Shown piece after piece: positions 22,596 through 33,989 of a DNA stretch of 64,000 nt (positions are counted from its first letter, which is position 1; each line of letters opens with the position of its first letter). Below the pieces are notes generated by a model that saw nothing but the letters and a program-made list of their open reading frames with translations, ran no database searches and was not told the origin of the DNA. A program made the translations under genes and the position numbers. This stretch comes from Gnetum montanum (Eukaryota > Streptophyta > Gnetopsida > Gnetales > Gnetaceae), in assembly GCA_015680685.1 (NCBI GenBank), contig MNCI01014299.1:1684-65683 (forward strand). The letters are read 5' to 3'.

Positions 22596-25460
22596 TCATC
22601 CCAGAAGATGAATTTCCCAAGGAAGGGTGGCCTTAAATCTGGGTTCATACCCTTTTTGATAAGGCGGTGTGGACTGTGCGATTATAGCAACATCCCTCTT
22701 CGATGATGAGGGTGTAGAAATAGGGGGTGAAGATGTAGGCTTGGAAATACTAGGGGCGGTACTTCTTGTTGATGTCTCACCTGTGAAATGCACTTCTTGT
22801 TCTTTAGGACGAGAAGGCTATTCAGCTATCTTGAATGGGATGGGGGCTATCAAATGAGTCAGCCCCTTGATGATAAACGGAGCTAACGGTGTTAACGAGC
22901 AAGGTGGCATGGTTTTGCTAATGGGTGGCATGGAGATAGATGCCCAGGGAGGGACTCTTAGGACAAATGGCTGTTGCGAGCTTTGACCAGCCACTGGTGG
23001 TGCTGGTGCACTACGCTGAGGCACACAGACCACGAACGGCTGCTGGGATGGCGTAGGATCACTGTCAACGCTAATGGTATTGATAACATAGCTAGTGTTG
23101 TTCACATTGAGGGGGTCTGTGTAGATATGCAGAGATTGATTCTAAGAGCGTATTGGGTTGCTTTCGTCCAACATTAGTTTCCCTTTATCAATCATCCTTT
23201 AGATGTCATCCTTCAATGCCAGACAGTAATCCATGTTGTGACCACATTGTTGATGGTAGTCACAAAACCTTTCTAGCCTGAAACCCTTAGGAACTGGGGG
23301 CTCATTGGGCAAGGCCAAAGAGGGGTTCCTAAGGAGCTCATAGTAGCGTTGATGTTTACTGATTCTTTCTTTTGACATTTTCTTATGTTGGATGTGCCCA
23401 GCTACGAATAGCTGCTTTAGAAGTTCTAAAGGCTTGAGAGGTAGTTGGGTGTACTTTGAGCGATCTTTATGCTCAAAGTTTAGTTTGGGTTGTGCAGATG
23501 TCTCAGGTGCGAGTACTGGAGGTTGTAGCGCATTGCCCTGCTTGGGCATGGGGTTAGCTGCGGGTACGGTCGATTTCTTATTGTTCTTGTTACCATTGTT
23601 ATTAGGCTTGGGCTTAGCCTCGGTTGCCACAGTGGCCATTGTGGTTGTTGGGGCCTTACCCTTATCCTTTTTTGTGAAGGTGTTTTTATAGGCAATGTAG
23701 GCTGTATCTTTGCTTGCTTCGGTTGCATCCTATATACTCTTAGTCTGAGCGAAGGCTTGACTAAGAGTGCGAGGCACGAGGTAGTACATTTTAGACTTAA
23801 TAAAGTCATTCACTGCACCCTTCAAGATGGCCAGCAAGTGGGCCTCTGCGATGGGCTTGCGAATTTCATTAAGGGTTGCGCTCCAACGCTGGATGAACTT
23901 CTGGACCGGTTCTAGACGATCCTGCTTCATGCTCATCAACTGATCTAGTGTGGTTTCCACCTTCAAGTTATACTTGAAGCACATCACAAACTGGGTCAGG
24001 AGCTCTTCTAGAGTTGAAATAGATGAGCATGGCAGCGTGCGGTACCAATCCAAGGCTTTCCCGAATAAGGACATAACAAAGAAACGAATAATCATGTGCG
24101 GCCATTGTTGCAACAGAAGGGATTTAGACCTAAAGGTAACAAGATGTGCGTTGGGATCCCCTTCCCCATTGTACTTCATGAAGTGGGTGAGGGACAACCC
24201 TGGGGGTAACGTGAGAGCAGGGATTGCAGGGCTGATAGGGTCATCCTAGTAAAAGTCCATGACTTGTACCGTGTCAGATCTGATAGCTTTGAGGCATTTT
24301 ATTTCCTCAGTAAGGGTTTGGATAAGTTGGAACGATTGATCCAAACCCTGCGATGTTGTGGACAGTTGGGGAACTATCGAGGCAACTCCCATCTATGGAA
24401 TGGCGGGGGTGGCAGCGTGACCCATCAGTGGTACCATTGGGATGGCCCCCACAAACAGTGCTACTTGCGCTATCCACCACCCGGTAGGCGGTACTGTTGG
24501 AGTAGCAACCGCGAGTTGGGCTGCTGGATAGACTGCTTGTGTCGCCAGTGGAATAGACCATAGCCCCGTGTTGGGTTGTACCATTTGCAGGGTTTGGTAG
24601 GTCTAAGGGCGAACATAATGAGACATCTGCGATGATTGTGGAATAGGCGAAGAAGTGAATGGGGTCCACCATGTGGATGGGCTTGGGCCCGCCATGGTTG
24701 GTGGGACGGATGTGAATGTAGGAATAGAAACAGAAGTTACGTACAACTATGAACTAGGTACGGTATGAACATGTGACAGGGTAGCCATGATTGATGTGTG
24801 ATGTGCTGCAGGAATGGGCTGATGAACAGTTTGCAGAGGCATAGTTGCTGCAAATGAAATAGGGTAACAAGGGCGTTGATACACCAGGAAGGTGTCGTCG
24901 CTACCCATTGCAAGTGTAGTTGTAGGCTGCGGGAGCATAGGTGCGATCACAAAGGAAGTGGTAATAGACAACAGGTTGACCTAGAAGGACTAGGTAGGAG
25001 GTACCATGATGGGGTTGGCCTGACCTCCCCCATTAAATTGAGAATTGAGCTCCTCTTGTTTGTCCTGGAAGGTCTCATCATGGTTAGACGTTGTGTCCTA
25101 CTACTCCCTAAGCCTAGCCAACTACATTAGCTAGTCTAGAAGCCATTGATTCATCTGTGTCAAAGTTATGGAAGTGCCAGGAATGGGAACGAATTCCTTC
25201 CCATCGCAGAAAGAAAACTCAAAGCTACATTTGTCTTCGAATTCATGCACATCCAAAGGCAGGTTTGCCTAAACCTTTGCATAGAGGAAGTTATAGCACT
25301 CATGTTGCTAGGCCAAGCCCTCAGGTCTCTGGTTTTGGATCTTGAGGGATCAACATGTTTTCAGCATCGGGTTGAGTGGTTGTTTGGCACCTGTGATGCC
25401 TTAAACCATGATGGGAACTTCAACGTTGAAGGTGTTAGCAGTAGTAGTTGTGGAAGTCAT
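22596..25460 (-). pseudogene. Element A gag polyprotein, broken
   Basis: Starts at ATG 25458-25460 (MTSTTTTANTFNVEVPI). The N-terminal region has YAKV then ANLPLDVHEF, homologous to the gag N-termini of C and E. A Pro/Thr/Ala-rich linker follows, then the capsid-like retrotransposon gag domain (YNGEGDPNAHLVTF, KALDWYRTLPCSSISTLEEL, LVPRTLSQAFAQTKSI) and a Tat-type zinc knuckle CDYHQQCGHNMDYC near 23240. The last third has two PFV-x-x-VP motifs. From 24584 to 22596 the pieces share one frame, interrupted only by stops; the N-terminal third is more scrambled. Gag packages the RNA and forms the virus-like particle. Confidence 0.85.
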
Positions 25461-25854
25461 TTTTACTGAGCTAAATAGTTTTGCAAACACAAAAAGCAAG
25501 GAAATCAGAGAATAATCAAAAAGGCTTTATGTCTTGCCGAATTCTAGGGGAATCGTCAGGGTGACCGATCTAAACCACATGATGCATAAACAACCGCAAA
25601 AGGATGTCATGTTTACGCTAGTGTGTGATAGGGTACAGAACACATGCAAGACTACCTTAAAGTAAAAAAGCAAACAAGTCAACTAGCAATTAGAGGCTTT
25701 ATGTCCTATACGGTCCCAGAGGAACTGTCGAGGTGACCGATCTGCACTGCACAATGTGTAAACAACCACAAATGCGTGTTAAGTTTATGCCAATGTGTAT
25801 CAGGGTGCAGAACGCTTACAGGTCTACCGTAAAATGTGGAAAGGGCACTAAAAG
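25461..25854. other. Element A leader
   Basis: Between PBS and gag start. It contains two related blocks (near 25550 and 25715) of the type GTGACCGATCT and TTTATGTC, so it is an internally duplicated untranslated leader. No coding signal. Confidence 0.5.
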
Positions 25855-25872
25855 GTCCTCCTTCTAGCGCCA
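25855..25872 (-). other. Primer binding site of element A
   Basis: Minus strand TGGCGCTAGAAGGAGGAC, six bases after the LTR edge. Begins TGG, the complement of a tRNA CCA end. Elements C and E have TGGCACTAGAAGGAGGGC and TGGCGCTAGAAAGAGGGT in the same place. I cannot name the tRNA from the sequence alone. Confidence 0.75.
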
Positions 25873-26286
25873 GAAAACTTTAGCGACCAAAAACATCAAT
25901 GGCTGGAAAAACACCGAGAGGTTGTCGATTATTGACAATCTTAACCCCAGATCCATGGGACGGCTGTGCTGGATAAAAGTGGAACCGGGGTGCCCTGAAC
26001 GGTCTGGTCGATTAGACAGGGACTTAGTCGGTGTTAATATAATCTTTGGTAAACGGATAATGTGAAAATGAGACCTCTAGCATAAAATGCTAACTTTAAA
26101 TACAATAGGGATATAAAATATTAGGACAAAATGCCAACTAAGAGTGCTAACTATTTACAATGTCAAACAGAAAGCTTATAATGCTCAAGGTTACAGTGCT
26201 AACTTTTTTTTTGCTTGTCAGCCAACAAAATTGCCAGCCGACCAAATTGCCAAAATGCCCGACCCTTCAAGCATTCCTCATTCGGG

Positions 26287-26294
26287 TATTTATA
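26287..26294 (-). promoter_or_regulatory. Putative LTR TATA box (element A 5' LTR)
   Basis: TATAAATACCC on the minus strand, in the same place relative to the LTR as 9790-9797. This would be the promoter driving the element's genomic RNA. Confidence 0.55.
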
Positions 26295-27026
26295 AGGTTA
26301 AGGGCATAGGAAAGGGGTGACTTGGACGCCACGTGCCTTGGGCCCGTGTTCACTTGTCTGCACTACATGGGCATGCATGACCGTTGGACATGCATGACCA
26401 TGCCGTAATTGTAAGCCGGCCATGCCATAATTGCACCATCAGAGTTTGGAGATGTGTGCCAATGATGCAATTAGGTGAAGTGTATTGATGTGGAATAACT
26501 TCTTGCTACACTATGTTATGCTTTGTAGCGTAGCATGTTGGCGTAGCGTAGCATCTTGTTATGCATCTCGTTGCATGTGTTGGAAGCCTTTGAAGTGCAC
26601 TAACTATTTATTACATATTTGCTACACTATGCTACACTATGTAGCGTAGCATAGCATAGCGGCTGGCATTAGTCGTAAAAATGTCGCCAATCTAAAAACT
26701 TTGCCTTTTGTACTACAAAACTTGCAAACTTGCAAATCCTACCCTTTGAGTTTCCTTTTTTCCCTTTCACAGAAATGCTATGTCATGGTGTGCCATGTAG
26801 CTGTTGGCGACCATTTGGGATGCGACCGCCAATGAGTGTCCTCGAACAGGATTTAGGTGCCTGCTGGTCTCTGGCAACACCAAGGCCCAGATACCTCCAA
26901 ATGAACTCAGTAGTTAATGTGAGTATGTGTGTGTGCTGTTGCGGCATGTGGTTATGTAAAATGTAACAATTACGTTGTGTGTGAACTACAAATGACTTAC
27001 TTTAAAGAGATTCAGCCAACTTTGCC

Positions 27027-27631
27027 NNNNNNNNNNNNNNNNNNNNNNNNNNNNNNNNNNNNNNNNNNNNNNNNNNNNNNNNNNNNNNNNNNNNNNNNNN
27101 NNNNNNNNNNNNNNNNNNNNNNNNNNNNNNNNNNNNNNNNNNNNNNNNNNNNNNNNNNNNNNNNNNNNNNNNNNNNNNNNNNNNNNNNNNNNNNNNNNNN
27201 NNNNNNNNNNNNNNNNNNNNNNNNNNNNNNNNNNNNNNNNNNNNNNNNNNNNNNNNNNNNNNNNNNNNNNNNNNNNNNNNNNNNNNNNNNNNNNNNNNNN
27301 NNNNNNNNNNNNNNNNNNNNNNNNNNNNNNNNNNNNNNNNNNNNNNNNNNNNNNNNNNNNNNNNNNNNNNNNNNNNNNNNNNNNNNNNNNNNNNNNNNNN
27401 NNNNNNNNNNNNNNNNNNNNNNNNNNNNNNNNNNNNNNNNNNNNNNNNNNNNNNNNNNNNNNNNNNNNNNNNNNNNNNNNNNNNNNNNNNNNNNNNNNNN
27501 NNNNNNNNNNNNNNNNNNNNNNNNNNNNNNNNNNNNNNNNNNNNNNNNNNNNNNNNNNNNNNNNNNNNNNNNNNNNNNNNNNNNNNNNNNNNNNNNNNNN
27601 NNNNNNNNNNNNNNNNNNNNNNNNNNNNNNN
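27027..27631. other. Assembly gap (605 N)
   Basis: A run of undetermined bases; open frames across it are artefacts. Single N bases also occur at 29320, 58747 and 63202. Confidence 0.98.
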
Positions 27632-27800
27632 AAATGAAATACATAACTCACAGGACCATGACAAAGAGGCTGAAATCTTTATTCTAGCAAGCCATCTTGC
27701 AAGCAATCTTCACAAATTCTTCTTTACAAAGCTCTTCTCAAGACTCCAAGTGTGATGTGTGAGAAGTGATGATGATCCCCCCCTCTTGACCCTTGAAGCC

Positions 27801-27808
27801 TTTTTATA
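27801..27808 (-). promoter_or_regulatory. Putative TATA box of the inserted LTR
   Basis: TATAAAAA on the minus strand within CCCTATAAAAAGGCTTC, upstream of an AATAAAG at 27677-27683 on the same strand. Confidence 0.5.
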
Positions 27809-29890
27809 GGGTTCCAAGGTAGGTAAGGAAGTTACAAATTCAAAAATATCTCACCTAACTTCTCTCTCAAGTAACTTGGCCAACCAATTAGGAGATTATT
27901 TGGACAACAAGTTAGGAGGTTACTTGCCCAACAAGTTAGGTAAGTTACAACAACTTTGGGTGGTTTCAACCACCAAAGAGATAAAAATGCTGCATCTAAC
28001 ACATGTCCCATGTAGTTGTCAAGTGTCTTCATGTAGTTGCCAAGTGTCTTCATTCAGTTGCCAAGTGTCTTCATGGAGATAAACAGGTTGTAGGTGACAA
28101 GTGTCCCATGCAAGTGACAAGTGGCCTTTTTAATTGACATGTGGCCATTTTGGAGACAAAAAGGCTATAATTGATAAGTGGCCTTGGTGGTTATAAGTAT
28201 CATGGAAAATTAAAATTTAGTTGTAACCACCAAGGGTAAGTTATCACCACCATGATATTTAAAAATTACAAAGGACACTTGTTCTATACATATAACATAG
28301 AATAACTGCCCTATAACTTCTCTTTCCTTTTGAAATAATAAAATATTTTCTTCAAATCATAGTAATAAAGATAGTGATCATAATAAATATATATCTATTG
28401 GCCCACGTACGATCTTTATAATTGTTCAAAAAAAACTGTTAACAATATTAAACTCTTTGTGATATGCGGCATCTTTGTTTGACCATGCTCTGGAAATACC
28501 ATGGCAATCTCACGATTTAGCTTTTCACGTCTCTCCTGAAATGCCCCCAAGCACACGTGTGGAAAAGCTTGACCACACCTTCCGCGTCCGTTATGGATAC
28601 TCTACTCTTTCCACCGCTGCTCTCCACCAAAGCGCAAACGCAGACGTAGTCGTAATGCATTGGAATTGGGAAAGACAAGGTCGCAGTTTTTACCACTTCT
28701 ACAGGGTTTAGGGTTTGTAGACGTCGTTGATGCTCCTAATATTTTGCTGCGATCGGCTGCTGCTCTTCCGCCCGCACGCAGTCCTCCTTTCTATTTTCCA
28801 TGGCCACGTCAGCTGCCTTCCACACAGCTGACAGCACATGATCGACCTCTCCCATCGCCAGCCGCTGATCACGCTGCTCTGTTTCTGCTTTGCAGCAATT
28901 TGATTTTCAAGATTCGGAATGTGGTTCTACCCTGTCTTTTCTGCAGATTTTTGAAGTAGTTGTTATCAAACCCAAATGGCGTGACTGCATCCAGCACCTG
29001 GAAGTTGCCTAGCTTCCCAACGAATGGTGGACGCGTTGTCTCCAGCTGCCTTGCGTAGCCTTTGCCCATGCTCCATGTGACACTATATGGTGATTAAACT
29101 GAGCATATGTTCTAGCTTTGACTTGAATCAAAACTACATATGTGCAGTATGGCTCTTCTGTGTAATGTTTTCTCTTTTATTTGTGGATCATAAATAAAAT
29201 CTGAAATTTTGCAATTATAATTTTTCCCTTTATCCCATATATGATAGCCTCTTGATGGTTATGGTAGAGTAGCAAAAAAATTGGCCATAATTTTGACCGT
29301 GCTGGCGGATGTCTGTCAGNAATTGCAAAAACTTTTAACCAGTTTTATCATGCCAACCTGTTCCATGAAATGGCCAAAATGTGCCAACAGTAGCTCTGCG
29401 TAGCATAACAGCAAACATGGCCTGCTTTTTGCCAAGTTCACCACTTTCTGACGGAAGGAGACATTGCTGAAGAACTTGAAGTCAGACAAGGGGACTGACT
29501 TTCTAGCTTTTGCTACACTGTGCTATGCTGCATAGCATAGCATAGCATAGCACTTCGTTTCTGCAAACATCTTCTGAAGTCTGCTATGCTACATAGCGTA
29601 GCATAGCATAGCAAAACTCCTTGACTTAGAAAACTTGCTGAAGCATTTTGCACATTCTGAGCACCTCCAACAATTCCATGCATTGCTCCTAAGTGTACGG
29701 TCGGCTAGGTGAACTGCTCAAGTGGGCAAGCTAGAGAATCCATTTAGCCTATTGACACCTAGGGTAGAAAACTTGCTGAACTAGATATTCTAGACATCAG
29801 AGCATCCATCTCTTGAAGAACTGCCATGATGCTCCACGAATTGCAAAGACCTGGTGAAGCAAGCATGCTTTCAAATTTTGGGGTGTTTCA

Positions 29891-30419
29891 CCTTCCAACT
29901 CAGTCATGGACAAGATGATCATTCATGCTAATCATCCATATGGCTCCTCAATTTTTCTATTTTTTTCACATTTTTAATTTTGTAGGTTATTTATTTTACA
30001 TCTTTTTTATTTTCAAAATTTTCCTATTTGTACACCATTTTTTTTTACACCATCATTAATGTGTTTGAATCTTTCTTGAATATTCTACACTTTCTTATAT
30101 ATTTTACTTTGTTTTGTTTGAGTGTGCTTTTCAAGATTTTTTTTAATAAGTGTGCTTTGTGCCAATAGGACATAGTGGTGCTATAGCTGCTACTAATGAT
30201 GGTTTGTGCTTAATGTTTTGTTTACTAATGTCTAGTTTCTTTTTTAAATTTTTATACCAATGGCTCAATCATGGTTTCTATTTCATGGAACAAGCAGTGA
30301 GTCCACAACATCCACTGATTCATAAACACTATGGTTTTCCTTGTTTTGGGAGTTTAAGGTCCCTTTCATTAAATAAATTTTTAATAAATTGGTGACCTTG
30401 GTAGTTTTTGAAATTGGGA
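29891..30419. other. G2 sequence right of element A
   Basis: Continues the G2 host sequence after the target-site duplication. An integrase would be expected after RNase H, but I find no HHCC or DDE reading; the stretch is T-rich with short unrelated open frames. Either integrase was deleted before A inserted, or it has decayed beyond recognition. Confidence 0.45.
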
Positions 30420-31195
30420 AGGATTCAAAGATTTATACATGGTGTGACTTCAAAGGGACTTAATACTCTTTGTACTCTTCTACTTGAGTGCTTGAGTGTT
30501 TTCATAGACTTCTTGTTATTCCATGTCAATCAATAATAGCAATTTGAATAAAGTCTTTGCATGGTGTAGTTCCCATCCAAAAAAGAAAGAAAGAAATATA
30601 TAATAAAATAACAAAATAAAAAAACATAATAGGAATTCAAAGCACATCCCTTAGACAAATAAATGGCTACAAACATTGGTTATGGGACTAGAAAGACATG
30701 TTACCCATGCCTGAAGGTCCCCTCTAACTAAGGCCCTCTCTTACTTCCTATTTCTCTTTCTCTATGTTTATGGAACCATGCTTGTTCTATGGAAATACTC
30801 TTGTGTCTTGAGGGGGTGGATCAATCTTGGAGTGGTGATGTAAAGTCACTAAAAGAGGTTGGTCTAGACTAAGGATGGATCTTCTCAAGTCATTTTAAAC
30901 ATACAACTCCACAAGAAACTTCTTATGATCTCAATTTGAAATTCCATTCCACCTTCTCCATCATCCATCTCTGCTAACCATAATTTACCTCACTACTAAA
31001 GTTCATGTTCTTGATTCCATGTCTTGGTCCAACATATTTAAATTCTTAAGTAGAATCTTTCAAGTTTTGGTCCTTAACTTTCATCAATCATTAATCACCT
31101 ATGGGGTCCACAAACTCCTTAGGTTGAGGTTATGCAAGGGCAAATAAGGCATGTGCCTACAATGGGAAGGACCTACTTACATATCTCTTGGTTGG
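30420..31195 (+). repeat. G-family post-pol spacer, copy 2 (left part)
   Basis: Aligns with 1190-1945, for example TTTGCATGGTGTAGTTCCC at 30557 and AGAAAGACATGTTACCC at 30690. It stops at CATATCTCTTGGTTGG, where element C is inserted; the right part resumes at 41316. Confidence 0.8.
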
Positions 31196-31379
31196 TGAAA
31201 CACAACAAAATTTCGAGTCTCATCATCGCAACTGTAAATTTAGCTAAGTGTTAAAACGGTGGCACTTTGCCCATATTTTTCCAAGTGTTAAGTGTAGTCA
31301 GCTCCAACTGCCAGATTTGCAAAAAAAATTTAAGTGTTTGAATGCTAGCATTTTCCGTAGATTCACATGTCACACTATC

Positions 31380-31710
31380 ACACTACATAGTGTAGCACCA
31401 TGCCTACTGCAGCATAGCACCCAGTTACGCTATGTTGCATAGCATAGCATAACACCATGTCTACTGCAACATAGTACCCAGTTATGCTACGTAGTGTAGC
31501 GCAGTGTAGCACCATGTCTACTACAACGTAGCACCCAATTATGCTGCATAGCATAGTGCAGCATAACACCATGTCTATTGCAACGTAGCACCTGGTTACG
31601 CTGCATAGCATAGCGCAGCGTAGCACCATGTCTATTACAACGTAGCACCTGGTTACACTACATTGCGTAGCACCTTGTTACACTATGTAGCGTAGCGCAG
31701 TGTAGCACCC
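31380..31710. repeat. GTAGCACCATGTCTAC repeat array, 5' LTR of C
   Basis: About five units of roughly 60-65 bp of the type GTAGCACCATGTCTACTACA followed by ACGTAGCACC and a GCATAGCATAGCGCAGC palindromic tail. The matching array in the other LTR is at 39380-39720. Confidence 0.8.
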
Positions 31711-31854
31711 TATCATGCATAGTAGACATGGGATGGGCATAGTAGACAGTGCACACTAGATAGTAGATAGTGTGCAGTAGACAGTAGACAGTGGATAGGC
31801 ATAGTAGATAGTGCATGGGCATAGTTGACAGTGGACGGGCGTAGTAGATACTAT

Positions 31855-32270
31855 TCGATGTCCCATGCATGATATGGGATAGGCACAGTAGACAATAGCA
31901 ACTAGCATCCTGTGTCCCATGTGTGACATGAGATGAGTGCAGTAGACAATAGCAAGTAGTATCCCATGTCCCACGGGTGACATGGGATGAACATAGTAGA
32001 TAGTAGTAACTCGCATCCTATGTACTGCACGTAACACGGGATGAGTGCAGTAGAAAATAGCAACCAACATCCCATGTACTGCATGTAACACGGGACAAGT
32101 GCAGTAGATAGTAGCAACCAGCATCCCATGTACCACGCGTAACACGGGACAAGTGTAGTAGAGAGTAGCAATCATCATCCCATGTCCAACACGTAACATG
32201 GGATGGGTGCAGTAGATAGTGTCCTATGTATCGCACATAACATGGGACTAGCGTAGCAGCTAGCATCCTG
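31855..32270. repeat. Hairpin-unit array, 5' LTR of C (about 8 units)
   Basis: Units of about 60 bp: CATCCCATGT, a short variable loop, AACATGGGATG, then a GTGCAGTAGATAGTAGCAACC-like spacer. Each unit holds an inverted repeat CCCATGT/ACATGGG. The other LTR has about 13 such units. Confidence 0.85.
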
Positions 32271-32331
32271 TGGTCCCACCCACTACACTGCCATATGACA
32301 CCTGATCTACATTTTTGGCTAACCCTAGTCG

Positions 32332-32339
32332 TATAAATA
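32332..32339 (+). promoter_or_regulatory. Putative TATA box, 5' LTR of C
   Basis: TATAAATACCC, also present at 40605-40612 in the 3' LTR, and matching the motif in element A. Confidence 0.6.
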
Positions 32340-33036
32340 CCCCTGTGCCCTATTTTAGGAAGGGTTGGCATTCATTTCTTACCAAGGAGGTAGTTGGCAC
32401 TTACATTTGGCATTTGGCACTTTGGCATCTTGGCACTAAGCTCCATGGGCGAATGAGACCTAGAGCACCCCACACCGACAAAGAGGCACAGCCACACGAC
32501 ACGGTACACTGCAGCCCCATACCAACCTAGTAGTACCTCACATGGTACACCATGGCTACCAACCCAGTAGGCACAATTCAACACAATGAGCACCACACTT
32601 CATAGCCTGACACCACCGAGGCTGTGACTGTGCTCCCACTATGCCTATTGTACATTGTGTATACCTTTGTGAATTAGCTATGCTCCCCTAATTTTGGGGC
32701 AGTACATTTTCTCTCCTAAGCTCTTATTTTATTCTATTGCATCATACATGTTGCATTATTGTGTGTTTGTGCATGCTTGTTATCTTGGTTACATACTTTA
32801 GTACGTTTCTACTATTATGTTTTCTTTTGGTCAAACCTCTGTGCGTCACACTCTAAAATTACTATTCAAAATTAGTTATTTGACACTGCATAAGTCCCTA
32901 TCTGATCGACCAGACCATTTAGGGCACCCCATTTCTGTTTTCTCCAGCATGGCCCTTGCACGGATTTGGGGATAGATTGTATGTCCAACAACCTCTCGAT
33001 GTTCCAACCACTAACGTTTTCAGACGTCACAGTTTT

Positions 33037-33054
33037 TGGCACTAGAAGGAGGGC
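33037..33054 (+). other. Primer binding site of element C
   Basis: TGGCACTAGAAGGAGGGC, five bases after the LTR end. Differs from the A site by two positions. Confidence 0.75.
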
Positions 33055-33989
33055 CCAAACCTCTGTGTCCTTTCTATGTATCACAAGTAATCCTGCATGT
33101 TATCTATATCCCATCACTAGTAACCTGTTAGTGTAGATGTGACACCCCTGTGGTTTTCTACGTACCTGGTGGTGCAAATTGGTCACCACGATGGTTCCTC
33201 TAGAATCCTGCAAGATGAAAGTCCAAAATGATTTACTGCATCCCACTACCTATGTCACATGTAGCATGGTGTCCCTATCAGCATACCAAGTCCAAAACTA
33301 TCTTTTGAGCTATGTTGCCTATGTCCTGTGCAATGTAGTAACCTTGCCAGCGTAGCAATTTCCAAATAGTCTATTCTGTTACGTTGACTATCCACTATGT
33401 TATGTTGTCTACTGTGTCTACTATGTTATGTTGTCTACTATGTTACGCTGCTTGTGTCTTGTGTAGCATAGTGACCCTGCTAGTGTAGCGGTTTCCAAAT
33501 AATCTACTGTGTTACGCTATCTACCATGTCTACTATGTTATGTTGTCTACTATGTTACACTGCCTATTTCCTGTGTTGCATACAGACCCTGTCAGCGTAG
33601 TGACCCCTCCCAGCGTAGCGAGCATAGCAAGCTCTAGCATAGTGAGCTTGACAAGCTAGAATAGCAAGCTCTAGCATAGCAAGTGTGACAAGCTACAGTA
33701 GCAAGCTCCAATGTAGTGAGCATGACGAGCTACAGCGTAGCAAGTGTAGCACCAAAGTTGGTCATTTTTAGGAGTTTTCATACTTAGCATTTTTTTTGCA
33801 TTGTTACACTTAGTCATTTTTTCTATATTTTTATACTTAGCCATTTTCCTACTACTGACAGACTTAGTCATTTTTTTGTTGTTTCTCAGAGTTAGCCATT
33901 TTCTGCAAATAGCAACTCTCACAACCGATCTATGAATATGAATCTGGATCAACCTTTCACATTGGTGTCTAACACATTTGATACTATAA
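33055..33989. repeat. Element C leader with two repeat tracts
   Basis: Untranslated leader. From 33590 to 33750 it is built of AGCATAGCAAGCTC and GAGCATGACGAGCTAC-like units rich in AAGCT palindromes. From 33765 to 33905 about five units of some 30 bp contain ACTTAGTCATTTTTT. Before that, 33340-33600 has repeated TACTATGTTATGTTGTC. Confidence 0.65.

Larger units (their letters stand above)
26802..29389 (-). mobile_element. Solo LTR (or collapsed LTR element) inside element A LTR
   Basis: Begins TGTTGGCGACC and ends ATGTGCCAACA, with inverted termini TGTTGGC/GCCAACA, and is flanked by the perfect 5-bp repeat GTAGC (26797-26801 and 29390-29394). On the minus strand a TATAAAAA (27801-27808) is followed about 120 bp later by AATAAAG (27677-27683), the usual promoter-R-poly(A) order of an LTR. 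No gag or pol reading is present. The N gap at 27027-27631 could hide an internal region and second LTR if it is mis-sized, so a collapsed full element cannot be excluded. Confidence 0.75.
9154..29890 (-). mobile_element. Element A: Tat-like Ty3/gypsy retrotransposon
   Basis: A 20.7-kb minus-strand element: 5' LTR at 25879-29890 (itself interrupted), PBS at 25855-25872, gag, protease, a long spacer holding an opposite-strand gene, reverse transcriptase, two RNases H, integrase, 3' non-coding region with hairpin and polypurine tract, and 3' LTR at 9154-10811. It is flanked by an imperfect 5-bp duplication, CCTTT at 9149-9153 and CCTTC at 29891-29895, and splits the pol of G2. The two LTRs differ by many substitutions and a deletion of about 230 bp, so the insertion is old. 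All its reading frames are broken. Confidence 0.88.
25879..29890 (-). mobile_element. Element A 5' LTR, interrupted
   Basis: Homologous to 9154-10811. It begins on the plus strand at TTTAGCGACC (TGTAGTGACC in the other copy) and ends GGTGTTTCA at 29890. The homology stops at 26801 inside CCATGTAGC and resumes at 29390, so 26802-29389 plus one GTAGC is a later insertion. Without it the LTR is about 1.42 kb, shorter than its partner because of a deletion near 26110. Confidence 0.87.
31196..33031 (+). mobile_element. Element C 5' LTR
   Basis: Runs from TGAAACACAACAAAATTTCG to CAGACGTCACA, 1,836 bp, followed five bases later by the PBS. It holds two repeat arrays (31380-31710 and 31855-32270), a TATA box at 32332 and a segment near 32880-32960 that resembles the same part of the A LTRs (GACCATTTAGGGCACC, CGGATTTGGGGA). 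Confidence 0.9.

Noticed and set aside
25855-25872. Naming the tRNA that primes element A
   Set aside because: The site begins TGGCGC, but I could not match the remaining bases to a known plant tRNA 3' end from memory.
26929-27706. Long open frames across the N gap on both strands
   Set aside because: Undetermined bases produce the open frame; no real sequence supports it.
28475-28959. Two overlapping open frames in the inserted LTR
   Set aside because: No domain; opposite to the strand with TATA and poly(A) signals; G+C-richer U3-like sequence.
26802-29389. Terminal-inverted-repeat DNA transposon
   Set aside because: The inverted termini are only about 7 bp, the duplication is 5 bp, and TATA plus poly(A) signals on one strand fit an LTR better.
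31855-32270. CRISPR-like array of spaced palindromic repeats
   Set aside because: Spacers are themselves repeated, the array lies in an LTR, and the genome is a plant.
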